Assembly (NCBI GenBank): GCA_003353825.1
Contig: PIVW01000159.1
Coordinates: 1-11,384 of the forward strand
DNA: 11,384 nt
Direction of reading: 5' to 3'
Origin: Chloroflexota bacterium
GTDB taxonomy: Bacteria; Chloroflexota; Anaerolineae; J102
Position 1 is the first letter of the stretch. Each line of letters starts with the position of its first letter. A program made the translations under genes and the position numbers. Below the pieces are notes generated by a model that had not been told where the DNA came from, did not search any database, and saw only the letters and a list, made by a program, of their open reading frames with translations. This document shows positions 5,309-11,384 of the stretch, piece by piece.

Positions 5309-8203
5309 GTGCAGGATTTTCTTTCAATGAGCAACAGGTTATCCTCCAACCTCGACGTATTTACGCGCTCAAGCAGCCTCCGAGTTTTGTTTATAGTTTT
5401 TGTGGTGGCTTCGCTTCTGATTCCGTGGGCGGCTATTGGGCAAGAGGCGGCGCCTTCTGCAGAGGATAAGCGGGTACAGGATACGGCATTGACGATCAAA
5501 CGTATTACCGAAGTGGCGGGGATATCACCCTTTCAGACAACACGTATCTACGATCGTCATGGTAACGTGTTGTATGAGTTGTCCGATCAGGGCAGGCGAA
5601 GCATTATTCCTCTATACGAAATGCCCCAGGATTTGATTAATGCCACGATTGCTACAGAAGACAAGAACTTCTATCGTCACGATGGTGTTGATTGGACGGC
5701 AGTGGCGCGTGCAGCCTTTCAAAACTGGCAAGCTGACGAGATCGTATCTGGCGCCAGTACCATTACTCAGCAACTGGTACGCGCCCTCTTACTAGAGGAA
5801 GCGGACCGTTATGATCTTAGCTTGCAGCGAAAGACTCGCGAGGCGGTATTGGCTATCGATCTCGAGGAAATTTATGACAAAGATGAGATCCTTGAGATGT
5901 ATCTTAACACCGTTTTTTATGGGCATAGGGCCTATGGCGTAGTGGCCGCAGCCGAGACATATTTCGATAAGAAACTGTCTGAATTAACACTGGAAGAATC
6001 CGCACTATTGGCAGGTCTGCCTCAATCCCCCAATTTTTTGGACCCATTTGTAAATCCCGAGAGTGCACGGGAACGGCAGTTGGTGGTTCTCGATCTCATG
6101 GAACGGACAGGACACATCACCCGCCAAGAGCGCATCGATGCGGTCGGTAAACCCGTTCGTCTCGTGCCGCCAGAATACCCTGAGATCCGTGCTCCCCACT
6201 ATGTGGATTATGTAAGAGAATTGTTGTTGGAACGATATGGGCCGGAGGGTATGCGTCGGGGCCTGCAAGTTTACACTTCACTAGACTTTCGCTATCAAGT
6301 CATTGCCGAGACAGTTGCTCAAGCACAAATTGAGCAGATTGGCCCAAAACACAATGCCAGCAATGCTGCTGTGATTATGATGCACCCTAAGACAGGCGAG
6401 ATCCTGGCCATGGTGGGCAGCGTGGATTACTATGATGAGTCCATCTCTGGACAAGTCAACATGGCTGTTCGGCCGCGCCAACCCGGGTCCTCGATCAAGC
6501 CAATAGTTTATGCCACTGCCTTCGACCGGGGATGGAGCCCCGCTTCGGTGATCTGGGACACACCGGTACGTTACCCTATGGGGAATGGGGGATGGTATAT
6601 ACCTACGAATATTACGGGACGCTATTACGGTCCTGCTCGTCTGCGCGTGGCACTTTCCAATTCGCTGAATGTATCGGCCGTCAAGTTATTGCGAGAGGTC
6701 GGTGTCGAACCGGTCCTTGCTACAGCTACAGCTCTGGGCATCCGTTCATGGCGCGACCCGCTCGAAAAGTATGGCCTTTCGTTGGCAGTTGGTGGTTATG
6801 AAGTAACATTGTTGGAGTTAACACATTCATTTGCAACATTGGCCAACAACGGTGCTTATGTGCGAGAACGGCCGATACGGGAGGTTCGCGATGGGGCGGG
6901 AGCAGTGATATATAAGTTACCCCAAGAACAACCTCCACAATATGCGGTATCACCGGCAGCCGCATATCAGGTGAGCAGTGTCTTGAGTGATAGACGCAGC
7001 GGCCGCATGGTATTTGGGGCGGCGCCGACACTGACCACAAGCCAACCCACAGCTGTAAAAACAGGAACCACAGATGGTTATCGGGATAACCTTACGGTCG
7101 GCTACACTCCGTATCTGGCGGTCGGTGTTTGGGTGGGGAACAGCGATGGATTTAGATTGCGTAATGCTCTGGGATCGCAAACAGCCGCCCCCATCTGGCA
7201 TGATATTATGGAGGCTGTTTGGGCTGACTCCAGGTTGCATCGCACACTCGGTTATGCGGATGTTCAGTTGCCACAAGGTTTTAAAGCGCCTTTCGGAATC
7301 TACGAGGTTCCGATATGTGAGTTACGTAGTGGCCAATTCAGCGCAACCTGTCGCAAAGTGTATGATGATTTCTTGACCGACGCCAACCGCATAGGTATTG
7401 TCAGTCAACCCAGTCTTAATGGCGGGGTGCGCGAACAAAGGAGAGGTTATTGCCTACCTGTCATTCATGGTGAAGCACCGCCAACTCTTCTCGAGCAGTC
7501 AGCATTTATCCCACTTCCCAAAGGTGATACAGAGAGAGCGACGGCCAGCCAATGGGCCAGGCGCTATGGCCTGTCGTTGACAACGGCTGTCGATTGCAAC
7601 ACGGGTCCTGTAAAACGAAAGAGAGTCGAACAACCGGCATTGGCAAAGCCAAAGCAATTGGTAAAATTTCTGGAAACGACGACAAAAGTCATTGTAGATG
7701 AAGCCAGTGGACAGCTACTACCAGGAGCACACGCCGAACTAATTAATAGAGCACCGACGATCAAGCTTCGTCTCAAGCCCAATTCGGAGAGCGTTTCTGT
7801 GGGAAGAGTGGGGCCGGACGAAACGATCATCATACGTAAGGGGCCGCGCATGGTCGGTGCGACACCTTGGTTTGAAGTAAGGAATATGGATAGAGGTCAG
7901 ATTGGCTGGCTCAATGGTGTCTATCTCAGACCAAAGCGGCTGGCCAGTGGTGAAGAAGGGCCATCAGCAGGGCTGCCGGTTGCTAGCCGTGCGCGTATCA
8001 AACCGGGTTTGGAAAGCTTGTATATTCGTTCAAAACCAGGTTCAAAATACGCGATCGTGGGCGTAGTCTATCCGCGTAACACCATTGAAATCCAACAAGG
8101 TCCAAAACGTGTGAAAGGTGTCTCCTGGTATGAGGTCGTCATACCTGGGCGTGGAATCGCAGGTTGGGTCGATGGTCGCTTCATCATCCCCAGGTATTAT
8201 TGA
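5309..8203 (+). CDS. Bifunctional class A penicillin-binding protein with two C-terminal SH3-like domains
   Basis: The 964-aa enzyme polymerises lipid II glycan strands and cross-links their peptides at the outer face of the membrane. A single TM anchor lies at about 24-43. The GT51 glycosyltransferase domain (about 75-250) shows EDKNFYRHDGVD with catalytic E117, GASTITQQLVR (148-158), RKTREAVLAIDLEE and the EMYLNTVFYG motif. The transpeptidase (about 350-640) has SxxK as S394-SI-K397 in PGSSIKP, SxN as S452-L-N454, and KTGTT from K584. A Cys-containing tail follows (C670, C681, C715, C763; CELRSG...C resembles PBP1C-like tails). Two SH3b-like repeats (about 815-876 and 893-961) share IR/LR-K-P, G-x-V, I-x-x-G-P and GW-hydrophobic strands and probably contact the wall. 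The GTG start has AAGAAGG eleven bases upstream; an ATG at 5327 is the alternative. It is cotranscribed with the LysM lipoprotein that starts one base after its stop. Confidence 0.93.
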   Translation: MQDFLSMSNRLSSNLDVFTRSSSLRVLFIVFVVASLLIPWAAIGQEAAPSAEDKRVQDTALTIKRITEVAGISPFQTTRIYDRHGNVLYELSDQGRRSIIPLYEMPQDLINATIATEDKNFYRHDGVDWTAVARAAFQNWQADEIVSGASTITQQLVRALLLEEADRYDLSLQRKTREAVLAIDLEEIYDKDEILEMYLNTVFYGHRAYGVVAAAETYFDKKLSELTLEESALLAGLPQSPNFLDPFVNPESARERQLVVLDLMERTGHITRQERIDAVGKPVRLVPPEYPEIRAPHYVDYVRELLLERYGPEGMRRGLQVYTSLDFRYQVIAETVAQAQIEQIGPKHNASNAAVIMMHPKTGEILAMVGSVDYYDESISGQVNMAVRPRQPGSSIKPIVYATAFDRGWSPASVIWDTPVRYPMGNGGWYIPTNITGRYYGPARLRVALSNSLNVSAVKLLREVGVEPVLATATALGIRSWRDPLEKYGLSLAVGGYEVTLLELTHSFATLANNGAYVRERPIREVRDGAGAVIYKLPQEQPPQYAVSPAAAYQVSSVLSDRRSGRMVFGAAPTLTTSQPTAVKTGTTDGYRDNLTVGYTPYLAVGVWVGNSDGFRLRNALGSQTAAPIWHDIMEAVWADSRLHRTLGYADVQLPQGFKAPFGIYEVPICELRSGQFSATCRKVYDDFLTDANRIGIVSQPSLNGGVREQRRGYCLPVIHGEAPPTLLEQSAFIPLPKGDTERATASQWARRYGLSLTTAVDCNTGPVKRKRVEQPALAKPKQLVKFLETTTKVIVDEASGQLLPGAHAELINRAPTIKLRLKPNSESVSVGRVGPDETIIIRKGPRMVGATPWFEVRNMDRGQIGWLNGVYLRPKRLASGEEGPSAGLPVASRARIKPGLESLYIRSKPGSKYAIVGVVYPRNTIEIQQGPKRVKGVSWYEVVIPGRGIAGWVDGRFIIPRYY

Positions 8204-8204
8204 C

Positions 8205-8801
8205 ATGGCCTGCAAGCTTCCCCTACTGCCCATATCGCTTGTCCTGTTGGCCTTGACCTTTATGATAGGTTCCTGCCAGGCTACCAACACCAGCGAGTCT
8301 CGGGAGATACCCCCTACCGCTAACTTGACTCCAACCGTTACGCCAACGCCAACCCCTATTTATCTATATCATCGAGTTGAGAGAGGGGACACGCTCTGGA
8401 AAATCGCTAGAAAATATGGCGTCGATGTCGAGATTCTAGCGGACGCGAACGAGCTTGATGATCCGGCAGCCATCCAGGTAGGGCAGGAGATATTGGTTTC
8501 CGAGAGGGTAACGATCTCTGGCAGATACCTGCCCACTGCAACGCCGACCACCACGCCAATGCCGACGCCCAGGCCCTGTACCCAGGGGTGCCAGCATGTA
8601 CACCCCGGATGTGATATCAAGGGCTTCGAGGCACGGATAGATGGCGAACGCATGTTTTTATTACCCGAAGATGAACTCTATCAGCGCCGCCAAGCCGACC
8701 TATGGTTTTGTAACGAAGAGGATGCTAAAAATGCCGGCTGGCGGCGTTGGACTGATTTTGGCCCGGCTACGATTATAATTCCCACGGCAACGCCCAGCTA
8801 G
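8205..8801 (+). CDS. LysM lipoprotein with Thr/Pro linkers and a C-terminal 'sunset'-like domain
   Basis: The 198-aa product begins MACKLPLLPI and has a lipoprotein signal peptide ending in the lipobox IGSC, with lipidated C24. A Pro/Thr linker (about 37-52) leads to one LysM domain (53-98; YHRVERGDTLWKIARKYGV, then LADANEL and VGQEILV), which binds N-acetylglucosamine of peptidoglycan. A second linker (TATPTTTPMPTPRP) precedes residues 125-181. There, C136-DIKG, G-E-R-M-F-L-LP and WFCNEEDAKNAGWRR match the short domain often attached to secreted nucleases and lipoproteins and labelled 'sunset' in some databases. The chain ends in another PT-rich tail. A longer frame from 8118 is rejected because its extra residues precede the signal peptide and overlap the PBP. 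The ATG lies one base after the PBP TGA, implying translational coupling. The role is probably wall anchoring beside the PBP, and no catalytic residues are seen. Confidence 0.85.
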   Translation: MACKLPLLPISLVLLALTFMIGSCQATNTSESREIPPTANLTPTVTPTPTPIYLYHRVERGDTLWKIARKYGVDVEILADANELDDPAAIQVGQEILVSERVTISGRYLPTATPTTTPMPTPRPCTQGCQHVHPGCDIKGFEARIDGERMFLLPEDELYQRRQADLWFCNEEDAKNAGWRRWTDFGPATIIIPTATPS

Positions 8802-8867
8802 GTACGTAATTGCCGATTTTCCAGGTGTTTGGGTAGCGTGCAATTTACTTGTTGCGTTACGTATCTA
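8799..8867. repeat. Inverted repeat embracing the stops of two convergent genes
   Basis: TAGGTACGTAA (8799-8809) is complementary to TTACGTATCTA (8857-8867) at ten of eleven positions, with a 47-nt spacer. The left arm contains the lipoprotein TAG stop and the right arm contains the beta-galactosidase TAG stop on the other strand. A nested AATTGC/GCAATT pair (8808-8813 and 8840-8845) competes with it. No T tract follows on either strand, so it does not look like an intrinsic terminator. A role in transcript ends or mRNA stability is only a guess. Confidence 0.35.
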
Positions 8868-10961
8868 ACCTTCAAATACGATGACGTCGCTCGGTTCGAG
8901 TATAAGCAAATTCTCGTGCTTGACGTCTGTTAAAAGATCGGTGATGGGATGGGTCAGTGATAGCGTATGTCGGTGTTCGGTATGATTGAGTAAGAACAGG
9001 ATTCGTCGCCCATCTTTTGCATGCCGTGCGCAGACTTCAACGCCCGCAACCGAGGGCATCGGCGAATGAACATCAATGGTGGGTAATAGCCAGTCGAACA
9101 GAGTTTTGTAGAGGATGGGACCGCCCATACATCCCACATAGATCACCTGCCCCGCGTCATGTCGTTTGAGTGTAATAGCGGCTGTTCGGGCATACCAATC
9201 ATGGCTGTAAGATGCCAGGATTTCAGCGTCAACTGGCTCAAGTATCTCGGCCCAGAGAGCCACCTGGGTGTCGTGTATCGTGTGAATGTCGTGCCAGTAG
9301 AGATTGTTGATCCGGTCTGGTTCCAGCGAATCGATCTCGCGAACATGGGCGCCTACCAGATGGGTGAGTGGGCCAGGTTGGGGTTCTGGCATGAGCCGGT
9401 TGTGTTCATCCTTGACACCGCTGCGCGGCCCGGTGACCAGTGTCCCTCCAGATTCAACATAGTTTTTGAGATGATCCACAATGCCAGGGGTCAACATATG
9501 AAGGAAGGGTGCACAGACCAGGGCGTAGTCACTTAGGTCGCTATCAGGTGAGATGATCGCGACCGAGATATTCTTCTCCCAGAGTGCGACAAAGGGGGCC
9601 AGATAAGGCCAGGCGCGAAAAGTGGCGCCGGTCATAAAGGGCCCTTCCTCGACATCGAAGTCATCCATATAGAGTGCAGGCGAGGCTAGTGTATGTTCTT
9701 GAGAGACCGAATAGGTCAGATAAGGGTTGTGCGGCTGCAATTCCATGGCCCAGCGACTATCGTAATCCAGCAGAATGGCGACTTGAGACCGAGGCTGCGT
9801 ATTCTGCAAAATTGGCGACAGCTTGTGCAGTTCATTTCCTATCTTCTTCGCCTCCTCATATCCGCGAGTTGAGCGCCCGGCATGGTCCAATAATCCACAG
9901 GCGTATTGTTCTGCCCCAGCCAAAGCTTGTCGCCAACGAAAATAGAGGATGCCATCGGCGCCATGCGCCAGGCTCTGGTATGTTTTCAGGCGCACAAAAT
10001 TAGGTGGGGGCAGTGGATTGAAGGCATCCCAACTGAGTTGCCCTACTTGCTGTTCCATGACCCAGAAATTACGTTTGCGAATGCCCCACATGTGGTCGTG
10101 CGCAGCAGCGACACTCGCTGGGGTCGAACCATGGTGATGGTAGTTATCCCAGCTCACAAAATCCAGGTGTTCGCCGAGATCAAAGTAGTTTAGATGGGGG
10201 GAAAAGCCCATCATATTGTGTGTGACAAAATGATCCGGACAGGTGTGACGCAAGATATCGATCTGCTGCTTCTGATAGTTGCGCCAGGTATCGCTACTAA
10301 ATCGGTAAAAATCAAGAATATGGCCGGGGTTACGGCGCGCACGAGAGCGCGATGGAAGGGGGATCTGTGACCAATTTTGGTAGATTTCACCCCAAAACGC
10401 ACCGCCCCATGCCCGATTCAGGCAATCGATATCCCCATAACGATTCTCTACCCAGGTCCTGAAAGCCTGTTTACAATAGTCACAATAACAGCGGGCACTG
10501 TCGTTGCAGCCAAATTCGTTGTCAGTCTGCCAACCAATAACCGCCGAATGTTTAGCGTAATGCTGTGCCATATGTTCGACGATCAAGCGGCTGCGATTCT
10601 GGTAGCTGGGATGATTGGCGCACGCTTCCCGGCGGGTGCCCGGACCTTGACGCCGCCCATTGGCATCGATCTGTGTGAGATCGGGATAGGTGCTGAGAAG
10701 CCAGGGAGGTGGAACCGGGGTGGGCGTACCCAGCACGATAGACAAACCCTGCTGATGTAAGATATCAATGGCCCGGTCCAGCCAATCAAAGCGATAGTCG
10801 TCAGCTTCTTCTTCAAACATTGCCCAGGCGAATTCGGCCAGGCGTACGGTATTAAATCCTGCCTCTGCCATCATTTCGGCATCGATTTTCCAGCGGGCCT
10901 CCCCTTCATCCAACCATTGCGCCCATTGTTCGGGGTAGTAATTGCAGCCAAAATGGATCAT
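8865..10961 (-). CDS. GH42 beta-galactosidase
   Basis: The 698-aa enzyme hydrolyses terminal beta-galactosides by a retaining mechanism and has no signal peptide, so it is cytoplasmic. MIHFGCNYYPEQW opens the (beta/alpha)8 barrel. The acid/base glutamate is E149 in GWQTDNEFG and the nucleophile is E303 in NFWVMEQQVG. The zinc-site cysteines known from thermophilic GH42 enzymes are present as C114 (REACANHP) and CYCDYC (C158, C160, C163). Residues about 390-610 form the trimerisation domain and the end forms the small beta domain. Length is typical of GH42. I chose the ATG at 10961 instead of the one at 10979: it overlaps the regulator's TGA as ATGA and has GGGGG (10971-10975) nine bases upstream, whereas the upstream ATG would add MRGKTR inside the regulator. 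Translation is therefore coupled to the LacI-type gene. The natural substrate may be plant galactan or galacto-oligosaccharide rather than lactose. Confidence 0.93.
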   Translation of the reverse strand: MIHFGCNYYPEQWAQWLDEGEARWKIDAEMMAEAGFNTVRLAEFAWAMFEEEADDYRFDWLDRAIDILHQQGLSIVLGTPTPVPPPWLLSTYPDLTQIDANGRRQGPGTRREACANHPSYQNRSRLIVEHMAQHYAKHSAVIGWQTDNEFGCNDSARCYCDYCKQAFRTWVENRYGDIDCLNRAWGGAFWGEIYQNWSQIPLPSRSRARRNPGHILDFYRFSSDTWRNYQKQQIDILRHTCPDHFVTHNMMGFSPHLNYFDLGEHLDFVSWDNYHHHGSTPASVAAAHDHMWGIRKRNFWVMEQQVGQLSWDAFNPLPPPNFVRLKTYQSLAHGADGILYFRWRQALAGAEQYACGLLDHAGRSTRGYEEAKKIGNELHKLSPILQNTQPRSQVAILLDYDSRWAMELQPHNPYLTYSVSQEHTLASPALYMDDFDVEEGPFMTGATFRAWPYLAPFVALWEKNISVAIISPDSDLSDYALVCAPFLHMLTPGIVDHLKNYVESGGTLVTGPRSGVKDEHNRLMPEPQPGPLTHLVGAHVREIDSLEPDRINNLYWHDIHTIHDTQVALWAEILEPVDAEILASYSHDWYARTAAITLKRHDAGQVIYVGCMGGPILYKTLFDWLLPTIDVHSPMPSVAGVEVCARHAKDGRRILFLLNHTEHRHTLSLTHPITDLLTDVKHENLLILEPSDVIVFEG

Positions 10962-11384
10962 TCTCGTTTTCCCCCGCATGATTCACGGATAATTAGTAGA
11001 GCCGGCAGGATCGCCTCTGGATAACGTTCGATCTTGCCTTCGATGAGGCCAAAAAGCATACGCGCTGCTGTCTTTCCCATCTCGATGGCAGGTTGTCGCA
11101 CAGTAGTCAAGGCCGGTTCAAACATTGCCGCAGCAGGGATATCGTCGAAACCGACAACCGCAACATCTTCAGGTATTCTGTAGCCCAGGCGTCGCAGCTT
11201 CTGAATAGCGCCAATGGCCATGCGGTCATTCAGTGCAAAGATAGCCTCAGGTGGTGTCGAAGAATCGAAGAGTTCTACGACCGCTCGTGCGCCGCTCGAT
11301 TCGGTGAAATCACCATAGCTGACACGCCCCGGCTCGAAGGGAATTCGCGCCTCTGCCAACGCCTGCTGGTATCCGGCCATCCGT
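10958..11384 (-). CDS. LacI-family transcriptional repressor, C-terminal part
   Basis: Only the last 141 residues are in the window; the gene continues past the right edge, so the helix-turn-helix domain is not visible. The visible part is the second half of the periplasmic-binding-protein-like sensor domain. RMAGYQQALAEA is the usual 'ERLAGYRDAL' helix. The segment ending PEAIFALNDRMAIGAI and then LGYRIPEDVAVVGFDD match the classic LacI 'P-D-A-I-F-x-x-N-D-x-M-A-x-G' and 'I-P-E-D-V-A-V-V-G-F-D-D' motifs, and LTTVRQPAIEMGKTAARML is the final conserved strand and helix. The frame overlaps the GH42 start by ATGA, so the regulator and enzyme share a transcript. It probably represses this galactoside operon and responds to a sugar. 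Its operator and promoter lie outside the window. Confidence 0.9.
   Translation of the reverse strand, partial: RMAGYQQALAEARIPFEPGRVSYGDFTESSGARAVVELFDSSTPPEAIFALNDRMAIGAIQKLRRLGYRIPEDVAVVGFDDIPAAAMFEPALTTVRQPAIEMGKTAARMLFGLIEGKIERYPEAILPALLIIRESCGGKRE

Noticed and set aside
8118..8204. 29-residue upstream extension of the LysM lipoprotein
   Set aside because: It would bury the signal peptide and lipobox inside the protein and overlaps the PBP SH3-like domain.
8799..8867. Intrinsic bidirectional terminator
   Set aside because: The stem is AT-containing with a 47-nt loop and no T tract follows on either strand.
10377..10760. 127-codon plus-strand frame
   Set aside because: Lies entirely antisense within the GH42 gene, whose motifs are unambiguous.

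Overview
The window looks like a chromosomal stretch from a member of the Chloroflexota (Anaerolineae/Caldilineae-like or phototrophic Chloroflexales-like). This is inferred from the gene style, not from a marker gene. Three things point that way: a lipoprotein whose LysM and C-terminal domains are joined by Thr/Pro linkers, a class A penicillin-binding protein with a C-terminal SH3-like pair, and a BCD/PucC-family transporter. No rRNA, tRNA, CRISPR array, transposase or phage gene was found.

Layout. (1) Positions 104-808 (+) hold a DNRLRE-type surface-domain protein that lacks both a signal peptide and the end of its domain. It runs into the 3' end of (2) a BCD/PucC-family MFS transporter (768-2165, -), which has its own promoter. 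(3) A repeat-bearing intergenic stretch of about 320 bp follows. (4) Next is a probable two-gene minus-strand transcription unit: a 14-TM DHA2-type drug-efflux MFS protein (3027-4442) and, downstream, a 151-aa four-TM membrane protein with conserved-looking histidines (2489-2944). The efflux gene has a consensus-like promoter followed by a perfect 14-bp palindrome of the TetR-operator kind. This indicates that translation starts at a TTG about 90 bp downstream of the longest possible start. (5) About 700 bp follow with no convincing gene. (6) A plus-strand cell-envelope pair comes next: a bifunctional class A PBP with two SH3-like domains (5309-8203) and, one base later, a LysM lipoprotein (8205-8801). 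(7) On the minus strand, converging on that pair, a GH42 beta-galactosidase (8865-10961) overlaps by ATGA with an upstream LacI-type repressor (10958-11384) that is cut by the window edge.

The genes form four separate modules: peptidoglycan synthesis and binding, TetR-regulated efflux, LacI-regulated galactoside use, and a pigment-transporter-like MFS protein. I see no single new multi-gene system. The points most worth a second look are the efflux operator architecture, the truncated DNRLRE gene abutting the BCD transporter, the BCD transporter itself with no photosynthesis gene beside it, and short heptamer repeats that recur in the intergenic DNA.
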